From: Xanthomonas fragariae
Lineage (GTDB): Bacteria; Pseudomonadota; Gammaproteobacteria; Xanthomonadales; Xanthomonadaceae
NCBI RefSeq assembly: GCF_900183975.1
Contig: NZ_LT853882.1
Coordinates: forward strand, 3,279,501 to 3,343,500
Direction of reading: 5' to 3'
DNA: 64,000 nucleotides
The position numbers and the translations under genes were made by a program. The notes beneath the pieces were generated by a model. The model saw only the letters and a list, made by a program, of their open reading frames with translations, ran no database searches and was not told where the DNA came from. Below are positions 1 through 7,665 of this stretch, one piece after another; position 1 is the stretch's first letter; every line of letters begins with the position of its first letter.

Positions 1-215
1 TGGAAGACGCGTTGCTGGAGTTCCCGGGCAACACGTTCGTGATTTCGCATGACCGCTGGTTCCTCGATCGCATCGCCACGCACATCCTGTCGTTCGAAGG
101 CGACTCGCACGTGGAGTTTTTCCAGGGCAACTACCGCGAGTACGAAGAAGACAAGCGCCGCCGCATGGGCGATGACGCAGGTCCAAAGCGTCTGCGCTTC
201 AAGGCGCTGAAGTAA
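1..215 (+). CDS. ettA: Energy-dependent translational throttle protein EttA, 3' end (partial)
   Basis: This is the C-terminal part of an ABC-F protein; the 5' part lies outside the window. The open frame begins at base 3 and runs to the TAA at 213-215. The visible segment contains the ABC-F hallmark FVISHDRWFLDRIATHILSF (H-loop region after Walker B), then the EttA-type ending with FQGNYREYEEDKRRRMG and a basic tail. EttA is a cytoplasmic ribosome-binding ATPase that gates entry of 70S ribosomes into elongation according to the ATP/ADP ratio. The YREYEEDKRRR ending favours EttA over Uup or YheS. A hairpin follows directly. Confidence 0.9.
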   Translation, partial: EDALLEFPGNTFVISHDRWFLDRIATHILSFEGDSHVEFFQGNYREYEEDKRRRMGDDAGPKRLRFKALK

Positions 216-220
216 GCACG

Positions 221-246
221 ACAAGGGCGCCGAAAGGCGTCCTTGT
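221..246 (+). terminator. Hairpin downstream of ettA
   Basis: An 11-bp stem with one G-T wobble (221-231 with 236-246) closes on a GAAA tetraloop, five bases after the ettA stop codon. No clear U-tract follows, so termination efficiency is uncertain. The loop and the GGCGCC core match the better hairpin at 4053-4080. Confidence 0.5.
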
Positions 247-352
247 TGCATGCATGTTCCGTTACCGGTTTGCGTCTTTCGTCCAGCGTGCTTGTCTCGA
301 TGCGGTGGGGTCTCTGGCGATGAACGCGGCATGCAATCGCGTGAGAGGTGCG

Positions 353-868
353 CTACAGGTCGTATGACAACACGTCTTCAAAGCCGAAAGTGTCGAAGTT
401 TTCGATGCGAGAGGGATACAGACGGCCGACCAGATGGTCGTATTCATGCTGGACCACACGTGCGTGGAAGCCCTCGGCCTCGCACTCGATCGGGCTGCCG
501 TCCGGCGCGAAGCCGCGGTAACGAATAAAGCGATAGCGTGGAATGACTGCGCGCAGGCCGGGAATGGACAGACAGCCTTCCCAGCCGTTTTCCATCTCGT
601 CCGATAACGGTTCGATCTGCACATTCGCCAACGCGGTGCGCGGCACCGCCGGCGCTTCAGGATAACGCGCGCTGGCTTCGAAACCGAACACCATCAGTTG
701 CAGATCCACCGCAATCTGCGGTGCGGCCAAACCGACGCCGCGCGCATCGTCCATGGTCTCGAACATGTCGACCACCAGTGTGTGCAACTCGGGGCTGCCC
801 AGGTTGGTCACCGGTGGCGCCACGCGCAACAGACGCTTGTCGCCCATGCGGATAATCTCGCGAATCAT
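353..868 (-). CDS. def: Peptide deformylase
   Basis: The 171-residue protein removes the formyl group from the initiator methionine of new proteins in the cytoplasm. All three signature motifs are present: GVGLAAPQ near residue 45, EGCLS near residue 97 (metal-binding Cys) and HEYDH near residue 140 (the HExxH metal site with the catalytic Glu). Length is typical. It starts with [14 protein letters not shown], the common N-terminus of this family. It stands alone on the minus strand, between ettA and a damaged arsC-like gene. Xanthomonads usually carry more than one deformylase, so this need not be the one in the fmt operon. Confidence 0.93.
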   Translation of the reverse strand: MIREIIRMGDKRLLRVAPPVTNLGSPELHTLVVDMFETMDDARGVGLAAPQIAVDLQLMVFGFEASARYPEAPAVPRTALANVQIEPLSDEMENGWEGCLSIPGLRAVIPRYRFIRYRGFAPDGSPIECEAEGFHARVVQHEYDHLVGRLYPSRIENFDTFGFEDVLSYDL

Positions 869-1027
869 ACGGGTACTCCTGGAAACATTGGGCTGATCTT
901 AGGGCGCTGTGGACAGATGCGCACTGCGGGCCGAGCAGATGACCTGCAATGACGCGCTTTCAGCGCAGATAGCACGGTTGAGTTGGAGCGATTAACCAAA
1001 AAACTGCGCTGCGGCCAGGCGGGAACC

Positions 1028-1322
1028 TCAGTCGCCGACACGCTGCCCGGTGTCGTCCAGCACGCGTTGACCATGCGCTCAGCAGGCTCGCGTCGTCCAG
1101 AGCGGGATCGTCGAGTCCGAGCTCCACATACGGGGTGCCCTTTTGGCGGATGGCATCGCGTACCGAGATGCAGGCGGCGGCAATCAGTGCCTGCAGCGTT
1201 TGGCGTGTTGGTGGGTGCTGAAGGTAATCGATGATGTGCGGTTCGATGCCTACGTGGCGGATCAGGGCCAGGGTGTTGCGGGAGGTGCCGCAAGCGGGGT
1301 TGTGGTAGATAACGGCGTGCAT
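1028..1322 (-). pseudogene. ArsC-family reductase with internal deletion
   Basis: The N-terminal half is a clear ArsC/glutaredoxin-type reductase: it starts MHAVIYHNPACGTSRNT, containing the catalytic HNPxCGTSR motif, and continues with the GTPYVELGLDDP segment. After about residue 83 the similarity stops, and the open frame runs on as unrelated Arg-rich sequence to a stop at 960. A second reading frame at the break gives AHGQRVLDDTGQRVGD and then a stop at 1028, which resembles the ordinary C-terminus of longer ArsC proteins. The expected middle segment with the RPIV-type motif is missing. I read this as a deletion of about 40 codons that also shifted the frame. If the long frame (960-1322) is translated, it gives a 120-residue chimera unlikely to be an active reductase. 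Confidence 0.65.
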
Positions 1323-1953
1323 GGCTGACCTGGTGTTTGGTTCGGCTGAGAGTGACTCACAACGCGTAGCTGGCACAGTGCCAGGCATGTGGGGGGGGCT
1401 ACCGCACCGCCGCGTATGGGGACTCGCGAAGCAGAAAGCAGAAACAATCTTTGAGTATGGGAGCACGGCTGCTCATAACAGTTTTCCAGCCTTTGAACGA
1501 GGCTACTCGCAATGCCTTTCGTTGTTTACAGCCCAGCCAGCTGAGCACTTGAACGCACGAACCCCTTTCCTGTGGAAGAGGGGTTGGGGCGAGGAGACGG
1601 GGCGAAGCCACCTCGCGTATTGGATGTCACCAGGCTTCGCTCGTACCTTTATCCAGCGCTACGCGCCACCGGTTTCACAAAACAATAGCGGCCTCGCCCA
1701 TCAGCCCGACCCGCACCAAGAATCTGACCAATCCGTGCGACCAGCCGCCGCGCATACGCAGAAAAATGGTCCAGCACAAGCGCGACGACGACTTTTTCAG
1801 GTTACTGCTTCGTGTTCATCGGCCCATGTCAAAAGACCGACACAAGTCACTGATTCATGGCTGAGTCATAAACAGACTAAGCGGAACAGTTCTCCCGAAC
1901 GCTGGTGTCAACACGGCGTTTTTCACCCAGTTGGACTCAAGGAAACCCGAACG
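1323..1953. other. Intergenic region without a recognisable gene
   Basis: About 630 bases between the arsC remnant and the secreted-protein pair. The open frames here have no recognisable domain. The only structure I see is an imperfect hairpin at 1560-1585 (AACCCCTTTCC paired with GGAAGAGGGGTT), which looks like a Xanthomonas intergenic repeat. The promoter for the downstream pair should lie near the 3' end of the region, but I cannot fix it. Confidence 0.4.
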
Positions 1954-2370
1954 ATGATGAGCTTTCGCAAGCCAGAATGGATGTTGCCCGGTGTTTTATG
2001 TGTCCTCTGCCTGCCGGCATTGGCAGCGGCGCAGGAGGTTGCCACCAGCAGTTCCAAGGTCGCTATCGATCCCAGCACCGGCAAGCTGCGCCCGCTGACT
2101 GACGCCGAAAGCGCGGCGCTGGATCAGCAGGCCACCTCGGCGGCCCGCAGCAGCGGCGCGCGTACCAAGGTTCCGCAGACCGAGGCGGCCGCACGCGCCA
2201 CCGAGCGTCGCCTGCCCAATGGCACCGTGGCGCGCAAGTTGCCGGCCACGCAAATGAGCTCGTTGGTTGCGACTCGTCAAGCCGACGGCCGCATCGTCAT
2301 CGAGCACAGCGAGGACGCCGATGCCGGCCAAACCGCCGACGCCGAGCAGGGAACGCTGCCGCATGAATAA
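1954..2370 (+). CDS. Small secreted protein of unknown function
   Basis: A 138-residue protein starts at tandem ATG codons (1954 and 1957) about 9 bases after a GGA purine motif. Residues 1 to about 26 form a Sec signal peptide (MMSFRKPEW, then a hydrophobic run ending ALAAAQ). The mature part begins with an IDPSTGKLRPLTDAE motif, which I associate with short proteins encoded beside exported PA-domain or PEP-CTERM-type proteins in this group; that link is from memory. The rest is Ala/Arg/Thr-rich and probably disordered. Its last 8 bases overlap the start of the next gene, so the two are probably translationally coupled, and it may assist or accompany that protein. Confidence 0.6.
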   Translation: MMSFRKPEWMLPGVLCVLCLPALAAAQEVATSSSKVAIDPSTGKLRPLTDAESAALDQQATSAARSSGARTKVPQTEAAARATERRLPNGTVARKLPATQMSSLVATRQADGRIVIEHSEDADAGQTADAEQGTLPHE

Positions 2371-4021
2371 GCCCATGTTTCTGTTGTCTCTGGCCGTGGC
2401 GGGCGCATTGGCACCGCTGCATGCATCGGCTGCCAATGTCACGCTGATCAATGGCGATGCCGGCACCGTGCTCGGCTTGAACGATCCGACGCCCGCCGCA
2501 CCGTTGGGCGGCAATCCGGGCCGTTCGGTCGGCGAACAACGCCGGATCGCTTACCAGTACGCGATGGATCTGTGGGGCGCGGTGTTGCAGAGCAATGTTG
2601 AGATCAAGGTGTCTGCCTCGTTCGCGCCCCTGCCCTGCAGCGCCACCGCCGGCGTGCTAGGCCAGGCCGGCCCGAACTGGATCGTCAACGACTTCCCCGG
2701 TTCCAAGCCCAATACGCTGTATCCGTCTGCATTGGGCGATGCGATCGTCGGGCAGGATCTGGTGCCGGATCCGAGCGATCCAGCCGATGTGTCTTCGCAG
2801 TTCAACGGCGATCTGGGCAAGGACGATTGCTTGGCCGGTTCGAGCTGGTATCTGGGCCTGGATGGCAAAACGCCAGAGGGCCAGGTCAATTTCCTCAACA
2901 CCGTGATGCACGAGCTGAGCCACGGTTTGGGAGTAGCGGGTTTGCTTGACGAGACCACCGGTGTACTCGGTTCGGGTAGCAACCTGACCGATGTCTATAC
3001 CGCGCAGGCCTTCGACAACGTACAGAACAAGCGTTTTGACGATCCGGCCATGACCAATGCCTTGCGCGCCAAAGCTATGCGCACGCCGGGTCGCACGGTG
3101 TGGGCCGGGGAGCGCGTCAATCGCGAGGCGGCGCTAATCCTGGATCCGCGCACCTTGTTGCAGGTGACTGCGCCGTCCAGCGCGGCAGGTAAGTTCGACG
3201 TGGGCTTTGCCAGCTTCGGGCCACTGGCCACCGCGGCCAACTTCCCGGCCCGCTCGGTGGTGACGGTCAACGATGGCGTGGCTGCATCGTCGACCAGCGA
3301 TGGCTGCGAAACGCCGTTCGCCAATGCGGCTGCCTTGGCCGGCAACGTGGCAATCATCGACCGCGGCAGCTGTGCGTATGCGATAAAGGTGAAGAACGCT
3401 CAGCTCAATGGTGCGGTAGGCGTGATCGTTGCCAACAACGCCGCTGGCGTGCAGACGATGGGCAACACGACACCGCCAGTCACCGGCATCACCATCCCGG
3501 CCATCATGGTGTCGCAGGCCGACGGCGTGCGTCTGAAGCGCAGCACTGCAGTGGTGGCGGGGTTGTACCAAGATCCGCAACTGCTGCAAGGTACCGACAG
3601 CGCAGGCCGTACGCGGTTGTATGCACCAAGCGTGGTGGCCGGGGGTTCGACGTTCTCGCACTTCGATAGCGATCTGCAGCCGAACGCGTTGATGGAACCG
3701 TTCGCCACACCGGAGGTGCAGGCGCATCTGAACGTCGACCTGACCCCGGCGCTATTTGCTGATATCGGTTGGACCTTGAACAGCGCGCCGGCCAAGTTGG
3801 GCAGCTGCAACACGCTGGTGCCGACCGTGGAGAGCGGCGGTTTGATTCCCGGTGCGAATATCTCGGCTGAAAGCAGCCTGTGCAAGAGGCAAAATGCTGG
3901 CAACCGTCTCGGCTACCTGACCTGCATGAACGAGCACGCGCGCGAGCTGCAAAGCCAGGGCGCGATCAGCCGCATTCAACAGGCGGCGGTCTTCATCTGC
4001 GCGACCAAGGTACGGCCTTAA
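2363..4021 (+). CDS. Secreted PA-domain metallopeptidase-like protein
   Basis: A 552-residue exported protein. It has a signal peptide at residues 1-23 (cut after HASA), a zinc-protease motif HELSHGLG at 183-190, then a protease-associated (PA) domain at roughly 290-400. That domain includes the Cys pair DGCETPF / DRGSCAY and the GAVGVIVANN core. A later segment (LMEPF ... ADIGW) matches the end of many PA-domain extracellular metallopeptidases. A Cys-containing 60-residue tail follows. The ATG at 2363 overlaps the upstream stop, and the signal peptide supports this start. Substrate is unknown. Secretion through the nearby Xps system is plausible but inferred. Confidence 0.75.
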   Translation: MNKPMFLLSLAVAGALAPLHASAANVTLINGDAGTVLGLNDPTPAAPLGGNPGRSVGEQRRIAYQYAMDLWGAVLQSNVEIKVSASFAPLPCSATAGVLGQAGPNWIVNDFPGSKPNTLYPSALGDAIVGQDLVPDPSDPADVSSQFNGDLGKDDCLAGSSWYLGLDGKTPEGQVNFLNTVMHELSHGLGVAGLLDETTGVLGSGSNLTDVYTAQAFDNVQNKRFDDPAMTNALRAKAMRTPGRTVWAGERVNREAALILDPRTLLQVTAPSSAAGKFDVGFASFGPLATAANFPARSVVTVNDGVAASSTSDGCETPFANAAALAGNVAIIDRGSCAYAIKVKNAQLNGAVGVIVANNAAGVQTMGNTTPPVTGITIPAIMVSQADGVRLKRSTAVVAGLYQDPQLLQGTDSAGRTRLYAPSVVAGGSTFSHFDSDLQPNALMEPFATPEVQAHLNVDLTPALFADIGWTLNSAPAKLGSCNTLVPTVESGGLIPGANISAESSLCKRQNAGNRLGYLTCMNEHARELQSQGAISRIQQAAVFICATKVRP

Positions 4022-4052
4022 GCGAGGATTGTTGTGTGTAGATCTAGGTCAT

Positions 4053-4080
4053 GCGAACGGCGCCGAAAGGCGCCGTTCGC
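4053..4080 (+). terminator. Intrinsic terminator after the PA-domain gene
   Basis: A perfect 12-bp stem (GCGAACGGCGCC with GGCGCCGTTCGC) closes on a GAAA loop and is followed by TTTCT, 32 bases after the stop codon of the PA-domain gene. Confidence 0.8.
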
Positions 4081-4265
4081 TTTCTCCGCAATTGCGTTGT
4101 TCGAAGCAGACCAAACGATCTGCACTGCGTCAGAGCGCCTCGTCCAACGTCGCTGGCAATCGTTGCTGGTACGGGACGGCATGCAGATTCGGATGTACGC
4201 GTTCCAGGCCACTGCGCGCACCTGCTGCTTGCCGTGTTGGCAACGCAGCAAGCGCTCCATACGCC

Positions 4266-4640
4266 TCAATGATCCACAGCGTATGGCGAGGTCAGCACCT
4301 GCGGCGCGCGAACCAACGCAGCGCCCAAGCGATCCATCACCAAGCGCAGCTAGAAATTGCTGCTGAACTGGTTGTCGTTGCGCGCATTGTTGAAGGTCAT
4401 GCGCCCGCCCAGCAACAAACGCCACGCAGTGCGGCCAGCGATGCGGCATCGTAGGCTGCCTGCTGCAAGGCCAGGTCGGTGGGGAAATACGGCGAAACAT
4501 CGGTGGTGAAGTGCTCCACGCCGATACTGGCGTCTACCTTCCAATCCGGGATCGGCGGCAGACCGAACACATCGCGCAGATAGCGCAGATAGCCGATGTC
4601 TTCGCACATGCTCTTGCCGCGTGAGTCGCTGAGTTTTGCC
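4266..4640 (-). pseudogene. Degenerate coding remnant, unidentified
   Basis: On the minus strand a protein-like segment ([19 protein letters not shown], then [15 protein letters not shown]) runs into a frame change near 4440. It continues as [19 protein letters not shown], hits a TAG at 4350, and resumes with LRLVMDRLGAALV to a natural-looking stop at 4266. The composition is coding-like, but at least one frameshift and one nonsense codon interrupt it and no start is visible. The segment has some feel of a TonB-dependent receptor barrel, but I could not confirm that. It abuts the transposase remnant, which may have caused the damage. Confidence 0.4.
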
Positions 4641-4743
4641 ACCAGCTGACCATTGCAGCGGACCATCTTGCGGCGGTCCGTTGTTCGGGGCTTTCCCACG
4701 GCGCGGCCAGACTGCCGCGCGCCGAATACAGACCTGGAGCGTG

Positions 4744-5117
4744 TTATAAACTTTGGAGAAGTGCGGAGGCGTTGCCGCGCATGAAGATGGCAAAAACGAT
4801 GCAATGCAGTCCGGATAATGTTTCCGGCAAGCGCTTATCGTCGTGTGTGAGGTGTCGGAAACGATTGGCCCATCCGAAGCTGCGCTGGACCACCCAGCGA
4901 TGCGGCAGCAACACAAAGGCTTTCTTCGCCTCCTGCAGCTTGATCACGTGGAGCTCGATACTTTTTTCCTGGCCGCTTGCGCAGGTTCCTGCCCGGTGTC
5001 GCACTGATCAGCGAACGCCACTTTCCCCGTTTCGCCAGCGACATGTTGAACCTCTTGCGCGAGCGATCGCACTTGCGCGCGCTCCTGTTCGTTGGCAGGC
5101 GCGACCTGCACAGCGAG
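4744..5117 (-). pseudogene. IS5-type transposase, 3' fragment with frameshift
   Basis: Two minus-strand frames join into the C-terminal part of an IS5/IS4-type DDE transposase. The upstream frame gives LAVQVAPANEQERAQVRSLA and KVAFADQCDTGQ; after a shift near 4960 the second gives IELHVIKLQEAKKAF, LPHRWVVQRSFGWANRFRHL and YERLPETL-type sequence (here [13 protein letters not shown]). The WVVxRSFxW and RLPETL motifs are characteristic. The N-terminal half and both inverted repeats are missing, so this is a relic. It begins 14 bases past the end of the downstream glycosyltransferase gene and may have defined that gene's present 3' end. Confidence 0.75.
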
Positions 5118-5130
5118 CACGCGGCAAATG

Positions 5131-5970
5131 TCACTTCTTCTGCAACAACCGCGGTACCTGAGCGGCGGCATGGGTCCAGATCGCCAGCCATACACCGAGC
5201 CGAGTGATCGCCCCCCGCTGGCTCGCCTCGAACTTGCGGAAATAGCGCCACAGACCGCGGTGTTTATGCCATTCCACGAAGAACGGCCGCGCGCGGCTGG
5301 ACACCCCGCGCACGTGCACCACCTGCAAATCGTTGGCCACCGCGACCAGCGCGCCGGCCTGGCGCGCTCGCCGGCACAGGTCAAGATCTTCGGCATGCAG
5401 CCGGTAGCCCCCGTCCCAGCCATCGAGCCGGTCGAACAGGCTGCGCTGCATCAACATCAACGCGCCGGAAATGGCATCCACCGGCTGCAGGGCCAGCGAC
5501 AAGTCGGCCGGCACCGCCAACTGCGCGGCGGCGCGCGGCGCCCGCAGCATCGCGGCAAAGTCCGGGTCGCGGCGGCGCACCGCTGCATCTGGCCGGCCCT
5601 GCTCGTCCACCTGCTCCACCCCGAGCAGCACCGCCGCATGTCCAGCCGCGCGTGCGCATAACTGCAGCAAGGTGTCGCGCTCGACCAGCAGGTCCGGGTT
5701 GATGAAGACCAGCCAGGGCGCCTGCGAATCGCGCGCGCCCTGGTTGCAGGCAGTGGCGAAACCGGGGTTTTCCGGATTGGCGATGAAGTGCAGCCGCGCA
5801 TCGGCCAATGCATGCCGTTGCACCAGCTCCAGGGTGTCGTCGCTGGAGGCGTTGTCGACCACCCGGATCTCGCTGATGCCCTCGGCCGCACGCAATCGCG
5901 ACAGGCACGCATCGATGGTGCTGCTGCTCTGGTAAGTCACGACGACGGCGGCGATCTGGACGGGATTCAT
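5131..5970 (-). CDS. Glycosyltransferase family 2 protein
   Basis: A 279-residue GT-A fold glycosyltransferase resembling rhamnosyltransferases. Visible motifs are AAVVVTYQSSSTIDACLSRL at the N-terminus, VDNASSDDT (nucleotide-sugar binding), NPGFATACNQGA, FINPDL (the DXD-like site), and GGYRLHAEDLDLCRRARQAG for the acceptor/catalytic ED pair. The start at 5970 gives MNPVQIAAVVVTYQ; an in-frame ATG at 5991 adds seven residues. No membrane segment is evident, so it should be cytoplasmic and act on a lipid-linked glycan or surface polysaccharide. No sugar-pathway genes adjoin it, so the acceptor cannot be inferred. A transposase relic lies just beyond its 3' end, and slight C-terminal truncation is possible. 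Confidence 0.82.
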   Translation of the reverse strand: MNPVQIAAVVVTYQSSSTIDACLSRLRAAEGISEIRVVDNASSDDTLELVQRHALADARLHFIANPENPGFATACNQGARDSQAPWLVFINPDLLVERDTLLQLCARAAGHAAVLLGVEQVDEQGRPDAAVRRRDPDFAAMLRAPRAAAQLAVPADLSLALQPVDAISGALMLMQRSLFDRLDGWDGGYRLHAEDLDLCRRARQAGALVAVANDLQVVHVRGVSSRARPFFVEWHKHRGLWRYFRKFEASQRGAITRLGVWLAIWTHAAAQVPRLLQKK

Positions 5971-6475
5971 CCGGTCATTATCCGGTGCCAAGGCAGCGCA
6001 GCGCTATCTCAGGCAAGACGCTCTGGGCTCTGGGTGAAGGCGAAGCGCCGCCACGGCTGCGATAAACGCGCGCAGTGGCGCAACGGCGCACCTCAGGAAC
6101 AGCGCGATTGCGCCGATTGCAGGCCTGTGCAATATCGCGCCCGCCAGAACCGGCATGACGAGCGGTGGCCGCAGAGGGCATACTGCAGCCTGGACTGCGC
6201 GCCCGGAGCCGCCAAGCGGCCTTTCGTTGGCGCCGCCCACGGCGCACCCCCACACCTGATCTTTGAGATGACGGCCAGCGACCTTTCGGTTTCGCGCTGC
6301 CCTTCCATTCCATGCGTCGCGACCGCCTGATGGTGCCTGCGACGCTGCGACGGCCCGGCAGCGCCGTCTTTGGTTTTGCTGGCGCGCGCGCCGGGTCCCT
6401 GGCATCGACCTCGGCCGCTTGGTCTATACCACCCACTTACACAGCGGGCCGCGCGGGCTTGCCGAACGTGCGTCC
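5971..6475. other. Intergenic region upstream of the kinase-TonB receptor operon
   Basis: About 500 bases with no convincing gene; the open frames are GC-rich shadows. I looked for a TPP riboswitch because the operon resembles a thiamine-uptake set, and saw no CUGAGA / ACCUGAU-type core. The only regulatory candidate is the TGGT-N4-ACCA site at 6420-6431. Confidence 0.4.
6420..6431. promoter_or_regulatory. Candidate GntR/UTRA operator
   Basis: The sequence TGGTCTATACCA lies 45 bases upstream of the kinase ATG. It has TGGT/ACCA half-sites around CTAT, very close to the TGGTCTAGACCA type recognised by NagR/DasR-like GntR-UTRA regulators. It includes TATACC, so it could overlap a -10 element. 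A GntR/UTRA gene ends the same gene cluster, and I saw no second copy between 6400 and 11400. Confidence 0.5.
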
Positions 6476-7633
6476 ATGAGTGTGCCGCACCAGGTGCATG
6501 GCATGAGCCTGGAGCTGGCGCTGCCGGACTGGCCGGTGTTGACCGCCGACGAGATCTTTCGCGTGTTGCGGCACTTTCCTGCCCTCGGCCAATGCACCGC
6601 AGTGCGCTGGCACAGCGCGCGTCCGTTTTCCGCAGCCGCATGCGTGGACACCGCCACCGGCCCCACGATCATCAAACGCCACCACTGCAGCGTGCGCAGT
6701 GTCGCTGCGCTGCGCGAGGAACACAGCTACATGGCGCATCTGCGCTGGGCAGGTGCGCCCGTGGTCGAGGTGCTGCACGATGCACAGGGCCGCACTGCAT
6801 TGGCTCAAGGCGATTGGGTCTACGAAGTGCAACGCGTCGGCACCGGGCATGATCACTACCGCGATGCGTTGTCGTGGACACCGTTCGTGGACGTCGCACA
6901 TGCGCATGCCGCAGGTGCCGCATTGGCGCAACTGCACCGCGCCGAGCAGAGCTTCGATGCGCCCGCACGCACCACCAGCGTGCTGGTGGCCAACCTGCGG
7001 CTGTTCGCACAAGCCGACCCGGTGCAGGCATTGCAAGACGTGCTGCCAACCCGTCCGCGCTTGGCCGCGGCCTTGCAACACCGCCCCTGGCGACGCGACC
7101 TGGCCACCCATGTGCTGCCATGGCATGCGCATGCATGGCCGCTGCTGTCGGCGCCGGGCGCCATGCCGCCGCTGTGGACCCATGGCGACTGGCATGCCTC
7201 CAACCTGCTTTGGGAAACCCGCTACGGGTACATCCAGGTCAGTGCGATCTTCGATTTCGGATTGAGCGATTGCAACAGCGCGCTGTTCGACCTGGCCACC
7301 GCGATCGAACGCAACCTGATCCCGTGGTTGCGACTGGACACTGGCGCGCGCGCGCAGGCCGAGCTTAGCCAGCTTGATGCCCTACTGGACGGCTACACGC
7401 TGCATCGCCCGCTGGACGCGACCCAATTGCGCTGCTTGGCCGCACTGTTGCCCATCGTGCATACCGACTTCGCCCTGAGCGAAATCGAATACTTCGCCGG
7501 CATCACCCACTCGCCTGCAAATGCCGACATCGCCTATCACCGTTATCTGCTTGGTCACGCGGACTGGTTTGGCAGCGCCGATGGCCAGCGCTTGCTTGAG
7601 CATCTGCACGCGCGTGCGCGCCATCTGCCGTGA
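6476..7633 (+). CDS. APH-family phosphotransferase (small-molecule kinase)
   Basis: A 385-residue protein of the aminoglycoside phosphotransferase / choline-kinase fold. Key motifs are TIIKRHH (ATP-anchoring Lys) followed by LREEHSYMAHL (its Glu partner), the catalytic loop HGDWHASNLLW, and the metal-binding DFGLSD. The ATG at 6476 gives MSVPHQVHGMSLEL; longer starts would overlap the candidate operator. The TonB-dependent receptor gene begins 32 bases downstream and a PnuC-family transporter gene follows that. A kinase beside a facilitator suggests metabolic trapping of an imported vitamin or nucleoside-like compound. Thiamine kinase ThiK belongs to this fold, so thiamine is one candidate and nicotinamide riboside or a related compound another. 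The substrate is inference. Confidence 0.75.
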   Translation: MSVPHQVHGMSLELALPDWPVLTADEIFRVLRHFPALGQCTAVRWHSARPFSAAACVDTATGPTIIKRHHCSVRSVAALREEHSYMAHLRWAGAPVVEVLHDAQGRTALAQGDWVYEVQRVGTGHDHYRDALSWTPFVDVAHAHAAGAALAQLHRAEQSFDAPARTTSVLVANLRLFAQADPVQALQDVLPTRPRLAAALQHRPWRRDLATHVLPWHAHAWPLLSAPGAMPPLWTHGDWHASNLLWETRYGYIQVSAIFDFGLSDCNSALFDLATAIERNLIPWLRLDTGARAQAELSQLDALLDGYTLHRPLDATQLRCLAALLPIVHTDFALSEIEYFAGITHSPANADIAYHRYLLGHADWFGSADGQRLLEHLHARARHLP

Positions 7634-7665
7634 GCGTTTACGTCTGCACTTTTGGAGTCTTGCGC

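Noticed and set aside
5992..6475. TPP riboswitch expected if the kinase-receptor-PnuC operon is for thiamine
   Set aside because: I found no CUGAGA or ACCUGAU/GGAUAAUGCCAGCG-type core on the plus strand in this stretch.
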